DNA of 62,956 bases from positions 1-62,956 of the IMG/VR virus record IMGVR_UViG_3300042555_000449. One strand, written 5' to 3'. The position numbers were made by a program, and so were the translations under genes. Origin of the DNA: a virus. The notes below the pieces were generated by a model that was given only the letters and a program-made list of their open reading frames with translations, made no database searches and had not been told where the DNA came from. Shown here piece after piece: positions 29,808 through 37,528 of the stretch (positions within the stretch are counted from its first letter, which is position 1; every line of letters begins with the position of its first letter).

Positions 29808-30347
29808 TTATACTATCCCAATCAGTCTCATTATTGGCTTTCTTAACATAAATAACAGAATAGCTGCCAAGCCAATATATAGTTTAAATATAATAGAACC
29901 TTTTCTTTTGGACTCATTTTCTAACTCATATATCTTTCTAGATTGGTTAGAACAAGAGTCAATAAGTATAGCTTCTTTTGCCCTATCCACTACAACGTGG
30001 GTTGTTTGCTTATTAATGGTCCTTGTAGGCACTTGACCTAACCATTTAACCCAAAGGTTACCATTTTCTAAATACACGCTAAAATCGTTTACTATGGTGT
30101 CTAAATAGCACTCCATAGGCATGTTAACTTTAAAACTGTCGTGGATAACTGTATCCTTATAAATTATTGTATCTTTAAATATTTCTTCCGTAATTGTGTC
30201 ATTAACGCATTCTCCATTGAGGATAACTTGCTTCTTAACTTCGGCATAATATTTGGGATTGCTAAGCACTCTCTTAACAGGGCTACAAGAATATAACACG
30301 CCAATAATAGCGCCCAGTAAGAATATATAAATAGCTTTAGTACCCAT
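29808..30347 (-). CDS. unimolecular spanin (u-spanin), outer-membrane disruption
   Basis: A 179-residue protein with an N-terminal signal (AIYIFLLGAIIGVLYSC) ending in a lipobox with C21, and a C-terminal transmembrane helix at about 151-168 (SIIFKLYIGLAAILLFML) followed by basic residues. Lipid anchor at one end and inner-membrane anchor at the other is the defining layout of a u-spanin, which fuses inner and outer membranes in the last step of lysis of Gram-negative hosts. The ~125-residue periplasmic part looks beta-rich, as in T1-type u-spanins. It lies directly downstream of the holin candidate and endolysin, completing a lysis cassette. Confidence 0.75.
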   Translation of the reverse strand: MGTKAIYIFLLGAIIGVLYSCSPVKRVLSNPKYYAEVKKQVILNGECVNDTITEEIFKDTIIYKDTVIHDSFKVNMPMECYLDTIVNDFSVYLENGNLWVKWLGQVPTRTINKQTTHVVVDRAKEAILIDSCSNQSRKIYELENESKRKGSIIFKLYIGLAAILLFMLRKPIMRLIGIV

Positions 30348-30350
30348 AAT

Positions 30351-30533
30351 TTATTTCTTTCTTTTAAGGTTCTTTTTAATTTGGATAACATAGTTAATTA
30401 TAGCAAGTATGGATACAATAACACCTAATATAAATGTTACATTAGTCTTGTCTAGGTTAGCAGCTACATTTAAAAACAAGCTTGCTAATAACCAATAATG
30501 GTTAGTTGAAGAGTCATGATTAGATACTTCCAT
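30351..30533 (-). CDS. holin candidate (60 aa)
   Basis: A 60-residue membrane protein: hydrophilic N-terminus (MEVSNHDSSTNH), two hydrophobic stretches (WLLASLFLNVAANL and VTFILGVIVSILAIINYVI) and a strongly basic tail (KKNLKRKK). Size, basic tail and position between endolysin and u-spanin fit a small holin. Its start overlaps the endolysin stop by one base. Holins have no conserved sequence signature, so the call rests on topology and context. Confidence 0.62.
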   Translation of the reverse strand: MEVSNHDSSTNHYWLLASLFLNVAANLDKTNVTFILGVIVSILAIINYVIQIKKNLKRKK

Positions 30534-31126
30534 TAGAGTAAAATCTTTTTATAGTCATTAAATCTTTCCAATCTGTCAGCAAGTCCATGAGTTCCACCAT
30601 TAACTCTTGATGTAATTTTAATCAATGTTTTATCATCACGTAAGTTATCTGTATCAGCAATTTTACTCAAACCATTTTTATTCCAAAACCATATAGCACT
30701 TAACCCTGCATATTTATCATCAGCTACTTGGTCAGGATTGCTTAATATAGTTGGTTCTTTTGCCCATTCACTAAATGCTTTATAATTATCTTTTCCTGTT
30801 AATTGAATATAACCACGACCTTTATATTTCCAACCATCTTTACTTGCTTCATCTCCATTACCCATACGATTAGCATAAACCCTAGAAGCAATCTTCTCTG
30901 GTTGTCTATGATATCCTTCAGCAGATGCTGCAGTAAAGTATTTAGGAAACACTTTTAACAAAGATTCTTTGCTATAGTTTAAGTTTTCTGATTTGAATTT
31001 AAACCCACCAGACTCATGAGCTGCTTGCGCTAAGAAATGCGCTGCTCTTAATGGTGTATTAATTTCATGAGAAACCATATCATCTATAAGGGTCTGAGGA
31101 ACAAGACCTTTCAATTTATCAAACAT
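30533..31126 (-). CDS. GH19 family endolysin (chitinase-like peptidoglycan hydrolase)
   Basis: The 197 residues are essentially one glycoside hydrolase 19 domain. HESGGF with E38 is the catalytic acid region, SENLNYS with E47 is the usual second glutamate, and KGRGYIQLTGKDNY (about 102-115) is the hallmark substrate-cleft segment. No signal peptide is present, so it needs a holin for release. GH19 domains in phages cut peptidoglycan glycan strands. It is the first gene of a holin/u-spanin lysis cassette and starts 17 nt after a late promoter motif. Confidence 0.88.
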   Translation of the reverse strand: MFDKLKGLVPQTLIDDMVSHEINTPLRAAHFLAQAAHESGGFKFKSENLNYSKESLLKVFPKYFTAASAEGYHRQPEKIASRVYANRMGNGDEASKDGWKYKGRGYIQLTGKDNYKAFSEWAKEPTILSNPDQVADDKYAGLSAIWFWNKNGLSKIADTDNLRDDKTLIKITSRVNGGTHGLADRLERFNDYKKILL

Positions 31127-31143
31127 TCTATCTAATTATGACA

Positions 31144-31155
31144 ATATAATACGTT
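31144..31155 (-). promoter_or_regulatory. putative late promoter motif AACGTATTATAT
   Basis: Complement of 31144-31155, ending 17 nt before the endolysin ATG and directly downstream of a terminator hairpin for the preceding capsid operon. This terminator-promoter pairing marks the start of the lysis transcription unit. Confidence 0.62.
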
Positions 31156-31156
31156 A

Positions 31157-31182
31157 AAAGCCCCCTATAAAGGAGGCTTTAA
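31157..31182 (-). terminator. intrinsic terminator upstream of the lysis cassette
   Basis: AAAGCC and GGCTTT arms close a stem (31157-31180) with one mismatch inside. On the minus strand it is followed by TTTTAACG. It should end transcription from the capsid side just before the late motif. Confidence 0.65.
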
Positions 31183-31207
31183 CATATTAAGTTGGTGATA
31201 CCTAATC

Positions 31208-31225
31208 GCCCCCTAAAAAGAGGGC
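31208..31225 (-). terminator. second hairpin after the 294-aa gene
   Basis: GCCCCCT, loop AAAA and AGAGGGC form a 7-bp stem with one mismatch. It lies 25 nt downstream (minus strand) of the stop of the 294-aa gene. Together with the hairpin at 31157 it gives a tandem terminator or a processing/stability structure at the 3' end of the capsid-region mRNA. Confidence 0.5.
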
Positions 31226-31249
31226 TATAGGATTTACACAACACAACAA

Positions 31250-32134
31250 CTACTTCTTAGGCATTGGTTTTTTAATACCAACACCATCTACTAATCTAAC
31301 TAATTCAGCATGAACTTCTTTACCTATTTTATTACTTGTAACAAAATTTGTATAAGCTGTAATTGCTCCTTCATCTTCAGTAGAAACTAATTTAACAATT
31401 TCTCCTTTAGTGTCAGACCATTTCAATCTGCTGTCTTCTTTAGATATAAATATTATTTTTTTATCTAATGCTAATGAACAATATGATTCAATATCAAATG
31501 ATTCATCTTCCATTCTATCTAAGAAATCAAATGGGTCTTCATGAGCAAAGTTTTCTATATTAAATCTAATTTCTTCTTCTGTTTCATCTATATCAAAACC
31601 TAAGATAGAAGCATAACGAGCTAAATCTTTAGAGTCTAATGCCATTGCTTTTCTAACAGCTTCAAGACGAGATTTCATTTCATTACGTGCTTCTTTAGCT
31701 TCTGCTTCAAAGTCTACTTTTTCTAATATTGCTTTAACTGTAGTATCTCTATTTGGGTTAGCTGCATTGAAAGAAGCCAATTCTAAATATTGATATAACT
31801 CATCATCTTTAGAATTACCAATAGTTAATACCATATAACCACCATTCTCTTGTGGTTTAACCCACTCTCTACGAATAGTTCTTGACTCTGGATTACCAAA
31901 CATATCTAATCCACCAACCATACCAACTTCAACCCAATCAGATTTAATAGGGTCAAATGTTCTTGACATAGGAGGGATTAATAATGTAGCTTTGTAAACT
32001 GGAACTCCATCGTCAGAAAAAGGGTCTTCATAAGTTTCTAAAAAACGATAGGTTACTTTTGTTCCCCTTGGAGGAAGCTTTGGAAATAATTCTGGGCTAA
32101 TATCATTATAGATGCCCATTCTTCTTAGTGCCAT
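31250..32134 (-). CDS. head-associated protein, unknown (294 aa)
   Basis: A 294-residue soluble protein, beta-rich in the first half (VTYRFLETYEDPF, YMVLTIGNSKDDELYQYLEL) and acidic and helical later (IDETEEEIRFNIENFAHED). It directly follows the capsid candidate and precedes the lysis cassette. No motif recognised. It could be a head-completion, decoration or DNA-binding protein; high late expression is implied by its place between two terminator hairpins. Confidence 0.5.
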   Translation of the reverse strand: MALRRMGIYNDISPELFPKLPPRGTKVTYRFLETYEDPFSDDGVPVYKATLLIPPMSRTFDPIKSDWVEVGMVGGLDMFGNPESRTIRREWVKPQENGGYMVLTIGNSKDDELYQYLELASFNAANPNRDTTVKAILEKVDFEAEAKEARNEMKSRLEAVRKAMALDSKDLARYASILGFDIDETEEEIRFNIENFAHEDPFDFLDRMEDESFDIESYCSLALDKKIIFISKEDSRLKWSDTKGEIVKLVSTEDEGAITAYTNFVTSNKIGKEVHAELVRLVDGVGIKKPMPKK

Positions 32135-32178
32135 GTGTATGTGTTTTTGTGTGTGTAAGATTTATTGTTATTAAAATA

Positions 32179-32198
32179 AGGGGGTATTGCTACCCCCT
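32179..32198 (-). terminator. intrinsic terminator after the capsid gene
   Basis: AGGGGGTA (32179-32186), loop TTGC and TACCCCCT (32191-32198) form a perfect 8-bp stem between the 481-aa capsid candidate and the 294-aa gene. On the minus strand it is followed by TTATTTTAAT. It probably reduces read-through so that the capsid gene is the most abundant product of its operon. Confidence 0.75.
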
Positions 32199-32215
32199 GT
32201 ATCTTAATTAGTTGA

Positions 32216-33661
32216 CTATGCTACTGCATTACCAACTTGGATTTTAGCGAATTTGCTTGGTGCAAATACTTCTAATCCCATGTTTGAAGTCCAAGTAGTT
32301 GTTAAGTTCATCTCTTGGTTAGTAGGAGTAGGAGCAAGACCACCAGTCATGATTTCAGCAGTTTCAGAAGAACCTTGACCAGGAGTTGGTTGAGGTAAAT
32401 ATCTGTAACGGAAGTAATCAACCATTCCACCACCTACAGTTTTTACTTTACCCATTGGTAAGAAGTAAGCAGATGCTTGAACAGTAGAACCAGTATAGTT
32501 CATAACTTCTTGGTTTGATAATACTTTAAACGCTTTTAAGTTGAAAGTAAATCCACCATGCATGAATTTCTCAGCTTCTAAGTCAATTTGACGACCATTA
32601 ACTGTTAATACACCAGAGTTAATACCTGATTTGTAATAACCATTAGTTGGATTTGGAGCTGTGATTGTTTGACCAGCACTTGGTAAGTTTTTCAAGAAGT
32701 CAGAAATAGTTGCAACAGTTGCATTAGAACCAGCAATCATATATTCAAATGGAGCACGGTTAGCAATTAATTGAGCTTCGATAGAAGTCAAATCAGCTAA
32801 AGTGAAAACATTTCTAGTTGCAGTATCACCTGTGATACCGTAGTTGCTGATATAGCTATCCATACCACGAGTAGTTTGGTAAGCATATTGTTGAGGGTCA
32901 GTTACTGCTTGACCAGCGAAAGTTGATGCAGAAGCTTCACCTAACCACATAGCCAAAGAGATATCACCACGGTGTTTTTGTAAACCTTGAATCATCTCAT
33001 AAGGTAAGATGTATGGTTTTCCGTTGATTTCAATCTCAACTTTAGACATGTTTTGAACGTCAGTAATTTGCAATGCATTACGGAAAATTTGAGTTTGGTT
33101 ACCCAATTTACCAACTAACCAACGACGAGCTTGTGGTCTGTCAGAACCTTCAACTTGAGCATTAGAGAATGCAGAAGCTACAGTTGCATTAGCAACAGCG
33201 AAAGAAGCACCAGTTACAGAAGCAACAGTAATTGTGTTAGAACCATTTTTAGAAGTTACACGAACAACACCGTTTGCACAACGTAATAAGTCACCAGCTA
33301 CAACGAAATCATAAGAAGCTGCATCTAAAACTAAGTTTCCACCAGCTGCAGAAGAATAACCAGTAACAATGTTAATTGGTTTGTATAATTTGTCATTGAA
33401 GAAAGAGTAGTAAGTTGGCATAGAAGTAGCTTCTTTTTTACCAGCTAACCACATGAAATCTAACCACTCAGCGTCATCTTGAATATCTACTAATTGTTTG
33501 TAGATATCACGTTGGTCTAAAAGTGAAGTAGATTGGATTAAAGATGCAGTATTAGTACCATTTACTGTACCACCAGTTCTATTCGCGGATACGTAAGGTT
33601 TGTCGGTTGCTCCTGTAGAGCCATTGAACTGTTGTCCAGTCCAGTTATTAGTATATGCCAT
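32216..33661 (-). CDS. major capsid protein candidate (481 aa)
   Basis: At 481 residues, with mixed alpha/beta composition, few Cys, a long Ala/Val/Thr-rich middle and no enzymatic motif, this matches a HK97-fold major capsid protein. Position supports it strongly: terminase, portal and a Gln-rich scaffold-like protein come immediately before, and a strong terminator follows. The N-terminal ~45 residues (NWTGQQFNGSTGATDKPYVS) look disordered and could be a removable arm. Base composition is slightly more balanced than in neighbouring genes, as expected for a highly expressed gene. No sequence signature is decisive. Confidence 0.72.
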   Translation of the reverse strand: MAYTNNWTGQQFNGSTGATDKPYVSANRTGGTVNGTNTASLIQSTSLLDQRDIYKQLVDIQDDAEWLDFMWLAGKKEATSMPTYYSFFNDKLYKPINIVTGYSSAAGGNLVLDAASYDFVVAGDLLRCANGVVRVTSKNGSNTITVASVTGASFAVANATVASAFSNAQVEGSDRPQARRWLVGKLGNQTQIFRNALQITDVQNMSKVEIEINGKPYILPYEMIQGLQKHRGDISLAMWLGEASASTFAGQAVTDPQQYAYQTTRGMDSYISNYGITGDTATRNVFTLADLTSIEAQLIANRAPFEYMIAGSNATVATISDFLKNLPSAGQTITAPNPTNGYYKSGINSGVLTVNGRQIDLEAEKFMHGGFTFNLKAFKVLSNQEVMNYTGSTVQASAYFLPMGKVKTVGGGMVDYFRYRYLPQPTPGQGSSETAEIMTGGLAPTPTNQEMNLTTTWTSNMGLEVFAPSKFAKIQVGNAVA

Positions 33662-33692
33662 TTTTTAGCGTTTTATTTTGTTATTTAATTTA

Positions 33693-34862
33693 TTAATATC
33701 CGAAAGGCTTACCATCTATAGATTTAATAACAAATGCATTGTTCTTTTGAGGAGCAACATATCCATCATCATTTCTAGTATTTTTTAGCTCATCAAACAA
33801 TCGTTTTTCTCCTGCGCTTTTACCTGAGTTAAATAAAGCCTTTTCTACTGCTCCTGGGTTATTAGCATAAGCCCAAACCCTTTGCCATTTTGCTACATCG
33901 ACTTGGCCATCGTCTTTCACAAATTTAGAAAAGAACTTTTGTTGGTCTAAGGTTTCGCCTAAGAAATCAGCACTTTTGTCAATTTCAAATCTTACTTTGT
34001 TCTCTTGGTCTCCAAACTCTACAAGTCTGCTCGTCTCGAATTGCTTGTACTCTGGAGTTTGAGTAAAGTAGTTTTTAAAATCTTCAACTTGTTTTTGTGC
34101 TTCCAATTGTTGAAGTTCTAATTGCTTTTTGAACTGCTCCACTTCATTAGGTCTGGTAGGCGGTTGATATTCAGCTTGCTGTTGTTTTAACCCATCTCGG
34201 ATATCTTGAGCAGCTAATTTCATCATTAACTTACCAGCTCTTGAATCTTCGCTATTCAAATCGCTGATGTTAAAGTCTTTCTGAAGTTTCATTTGGAATA
34301 TCAAGTCTCTATCGTCTTCGCTAAGATTCTTATATTGACTATCAATTTGCATACGAATAATGTCTGCATCACTTATTGCATCATAATCCGTATGGGTTGT
34401 AATTAGGAACTCATCTAATGCATCATTCTTGTAAGCTTCATAAAGCTTTTTAAAATAAGCATCATCTTTAACTCCTAACTTTTCAAATGGGTCGAACTCT
34501 TCAGTTTGACTTGACGCTGCTGTTTCAGCAGTATCTTGTTTATAATTTTCAGGTACAAGTTTTAAAACACCATCATCTTGGGTTTGTTCAGCTTGAGCCT
34601 GAGGTTGTTCCTGTACTTGTTCTTGTGGTTGTTGTTCTTCATAATATTCTTCTTGCCTGTCGTAAAGACCACCTTCAGAATTTATTGATTTAATTTTCCA
34701 ACCAGAAGTTTGTTCTTGAAACTCGTTTTGCGGTTGAGATTGTTCTTGTACTTGTTCTTGTTGAATTGGTTGAGCTACTTCTTGAGGAGCTTGACTAGTT
34801 TCAACAGGAGCAGAGTTCTGAACATCTTGCTCTACTTGTTGTTCTTGTACTTGGTTTTCCAT
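33693..34862 (-). CDS. scaffold-like protein, Gln/Glu-rich (389 aa)
   Basis: The first ~110 residues are extreme low complexity (QVQEQQVEQDVQ, QEQVQEQSQPQNEF, QEQVQEQPQAQAEQ). The rest is acidic and helical with coiled-coil character (about 190-300). Proteins of this kind between portal and capsid genes act as internal scaffolds of the procapsid. No serine-protease signature was found. A late motif ends 23 nt upstream of its ATG, so scaffold and capsid form a transcription unit. Confidence 0.6.
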   Translation of the reverse strand: MENQVQEQQVEQDVQNSAPVETSQAPQEVAQPIQQEQVQEQSQPQNEFQEQTSGWKIKSINSEGGLYDRQEEYYEEQQPQEQVQEQPQAQAEQTQDDGVLKLVPENYKQDTAETAASSQTEEFDPFEKLGVKDDAYFKKLYEAYKNDALDEFLITTHTDYDAISDADIIRMQIDSQYKNLSEDDRDLIFQMKLQKDFNISDLNSEDSRAGKLMMKLAAQDIRDGLKQQQAEYQPPTRPNEVEQFKKQLELQQLEAQKQVEDFKNYFTQTPEYKQFETSRLVEFGDQENKVRFEIDKSADFLGETLDQQKFFSKFVKDDGQVDVAKWQRVWAYANNPGAVEKALFNSGKSAGEKRLFDELKNTRNDDGYVAPQKNNAFVIKSIDGKPFGY

Positions 34863-34885
34863 ATGTTGTTTTGTGTGTGTTGATA

Positions 34886-34897
34886 ATATAATACGTT
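34886..34897 (-). promoter_or_regulatory. putative late promoter motif AACGTATTATAT
   Basis: Complement of 34886-34897, between the portal gene and the scaffold-like gene and ending 23 nt before the scaffold ATG. It would give scaffold and capsid independent late expression. Confidence 0.6.
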
Positions 34898-34901
34898 ATT
34901 A

Positions 34902-37490
34902 TTAAGCCTGTTGTAAATATTGCTCCATCATTCTTCTTCTAATATCAGTTGGAGATTCTTCAACTTGCTCTTCTTCCATAGGCATTTCTTGTTGTTGACC
35001 CATAGCTTCTTCCATTCCCATTCCCATTTGAGCGCCTGGTTGTGCCATAGCTTGCTCTTCTGGTGTTGGTTCATCTGCAAAGTTTATATCAGCTCCACTT
35101 AAATCTAATGGCTGTCCACCTGCTGTTTCTGGTGCAACCCTAGATTCTAATTCTGCTGGAACATCAATTTCTCCCATGTTCTCCATCTTATCGTCTTGCA
35201 ATAACTTAGTTTTATTATCTCTAATATTAGCTGCATCTCTTTCTTTCGCTTGAACAAATGAAGACTCAACTCTACCAGTTGCTGCAATTCTTTCTCTTTC
35301 TAAATCAAACTGACCACGTAATTCAATTAGTTTAGCTTCCATTTCTGCTTTAGCTTGTACTAACTGAATATCAATCTGAGCTTGTAACTGAGCAGTTTGT
35401 TGTTTAGCTTGTTCAGCAGCCATTGCAGATTGCTGTTGAATCTGACCATTTTGCTGTTGCATTTGTAAAGCTTCTTGTTGTTTTCTTTCCATGTTCTTAC
35501 GAACTTTATAAGCTAAGAACAATTCAGCTTGTTTTATATTCTGTATGTTGTTTAATCTAATAACATCACTAATGTCTAATTGACCTTGTTGTAATGCTAC
35601 TTTAATTAACTCATCTAATTTAGCTTTTTCTTCTGCTGTAGGTTTATCAACAATAGAAATGCCAAATGTGTATTTAGTAATATCTGGAGAAACTTTTAAT
35701 AAATCGACTGTTCCTCTTCCTAATGATTCAGCTATAGCATCTCCATTAGTTGTTCTAACTATATCTTGTATTCTAATGATAATAGCTTCAGATAATGACT
35801 GGGTAATTTGTTTGTCTGAATAGATAATATCGCTAAGTGCGTTATTAGTACCAGATGCTGCTAACTGAGCAACAGTAGTCAATAACTTAGGGTTAGGAGT
35901 AGAGCCATCTGTTAATTCATTTAACCCAAGTGTTTGACGTATCATGTCAAGGTTTTGGTTAATTAAATTCCAGTATTCAGCTATAGCTCCACCTGTTCCA
36001 CCTTGTAATTCTTGTATTGCTGGAGGATTTGGTCTACCATCAAATGTAGTAGAACGACTTACTAATACCCCACGTTGTAAATACAAATCAATAATATCAG
36101 ATGGTTTCATTGTTTGTCCACCACCAGATAAACTAACTTCTTCTAATGCTGCTAGGTTAATGTTAAAACCTTTAGGTACAGATGTATTTAATTCATGCTG
36201 TAATCTATAGTAAGCTAATTGTATTGCATCAGCGTAAGGAATAATAGCTTCCATACGGCTGAATGTTTTCATATCAAAAAAGTCACAAGCATTTATGTGG
36301 TAACTTGATTTAGCACGAGCCATATTAACTGGGTCGCGTTTAATATCGTATTGCTTTCCGTAGTCAAATATGATGTCCGTACCAACAATCCATTTAGCCC
36401 TATATACACCTTGTACTTGCTTTCTTTTATATTTATCTTTCTTGTTATTATAGTCATCATATGAAGCTCTTCCAAAAATAGTATTTCCTCTTCTGTCAAT
36501 TCGTTCTTCACGAACTAACTCATCAGCAGATATAATTTCTAAATCTAAAACTTGTACTTTACCTCTATTCCAAAAGTCAGAATAACTACCATAGTAAGCA
36601 TTACCTACTGGGGTAGATGGTCTCCATTGGTTTGTAGAAGCATATTTGTAAATCATCTCAATGTCTTCATTGGTTAATTCACCATTAGACATTTGAATAA
36701 CTTGCGCTACTGGAACTTCTAATATTTCTCCTGCATATCTTAAATCTCTAAAGTCAGGATATGTACAATAGCTTAATATTAATCTTCTTGGGTCAACTCT
36801 TCTAAATCCTACTAACTCACCATCTCTGTAATCTTTATATGCAGATACACCATAGTCAAACAAATCTTGTAAAGTTTGTCTGCGTTGGCTTTCATAATCA
36901 TTTTGGCTAAATGTTAATTCAATTGCTTGTTCTGCTTCCATAGCAGTTTTATGACGCAACCCAATCTCATATATTTTAATACCATCAATATCCTCTGGTT
37001 CTCCTTCTCCTGGTTGTATAGGAGCTGGTATTTCAGCTTGTTCTCCCATGACTTCTTTTTGAAGTTCTCTCATAGAGGCCTTCATCTTCATCATAGTAAT
37101 TTGCTGTTCTAATTCTGTTTGTGCTAATGGGTCAATTGGGTCTATTTGAACGTCCCAATTTTGTTTTTCTAATAACCCTAAAGCTATTCTTCTAAACTTA
37201 GGAATAATAGGAAGTACCGACCAATCTACTACTAATGTGTTATTTGTAGGGTCTTGGTCAGGAGTTAATACCTTTTTGTATCGGTCGATTGTTTGAGAAC
37301 CACGCGCATAGGTTTTAACCCATTCGTATTTGTCTCGGCTTCTCCAACCTATTGAACCAAATGGAGTATCCCCATAAGCCGAATATGCAGCTCTACAATA
37401 CTGTAATAAAAAAGGTTTCTCGGTTTTTCTTTTTGGGTCAATATTTTCGTCTGGAAAATTTACACCGACACTTGATACTATTTCTGCCAT
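34902..37490 (-). CDS. portal protein
   Basis: An 862-residue protein directly downstream of the large terminase, the standard portal position. The central part (about 200-560) is mixed alpha/beta with a clip/wing-like region. From ~690 onward there is a long Gln/Ala/Glu helix (EEALQMQQQNGQIQQQSAMA) and a disordered Met/Gln/Glu-rich tail, typical of portals of podoviruses and crAss-like phages with an extended barrel inside the head. It forms the dodecameric DNA gate and packaging-motor dock. A late motif lies 26 nt upstream of the start. Confidence 0.78.
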   Translation of the reverse strand: MAEIVSSVGVNFPDENIDPKRKTEKPFLLQYCRAAYSAYGDTPFGSIGWRSRDKYEWVKTYARGSQTIDRYKKVLTPDQDPTNNTLVVDWSVLPIIPKFRRIALGLLEKQNWDVQIDPIDPLAQTELEQQITMMKMKASMRELQKEVMGEQAEIPAPIQPGEGEPEDIDGIKIYEIGLRHKTAMEAEQAIELTFSQNDYESQRRQTLQDLFDYGVSAYKDYRDGELVGFRRVDPRRLILSYCTYPDFRDLRYAGEILEVPVAQVIQMSNGELTNEDIEMIYKYASTNQWRPSTPVGNAYYGSYSDFWNRGKVQVLDLEIISADELVREERIDRRGNTIFGRASYDDYNNKKDKYKRKQVQGVYRAKWIVGTDIIFDYGKQYDIKRDPVNMARAKSSYHINACDFFDMKTFSRMEAIIPYADAIQLAYYRLQHELNTSVPKGFNINLAALEEVSLSGGGQTMKPSDIIDLYLQRGVLVSRSTTFDGRPNPPAIQELQGGTGGAIAEYWNLINQNLDMIRQTLGLNELTDGSTPNPKLLTTVAQLAASGTNNALSDIIYSDKQITQSLSEAIIIRIQDIVRTTNGDAIAESLGRGTVDLLKVSPDITKYTFGISIVDKPTAEEKAKLDELIKVALQQGQLDISDVIRLNNIQNIKQAELFLAYKVRKNMERKQQEALQMQQQNGQIQQQSAMAAEQAKQQTAQLQAQIDIQLVQAKAEMEAKLIELRGQFDLERERIAATGRVESSFVQAKERDAANIRDNKTKLLQDDKMENMGEIDVPAELESRVAPETAGGQPLDLSGADINFADEPTPEEQAMAQPGAQMGMGMEEAMGQQQEMPMEEEQVEESPTDIRRRMMEQYLQQA

Positions 37491-37516
37491 CTCAGCAATT
37501 AAGTTTAATTTACATT

Positions 37517-37528
37517 AGATAATACGTT
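37517..37528 (-). promoter_or_regulatory. putative late promoter motif, one-base variant
   Basis: Complement of 37517-37528 reads AACGTATTATCT, differing at one position from the consensus. It overlaps the terminase stop codon and ends 26 nt before the portal ATG. Confidence 0.5.
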
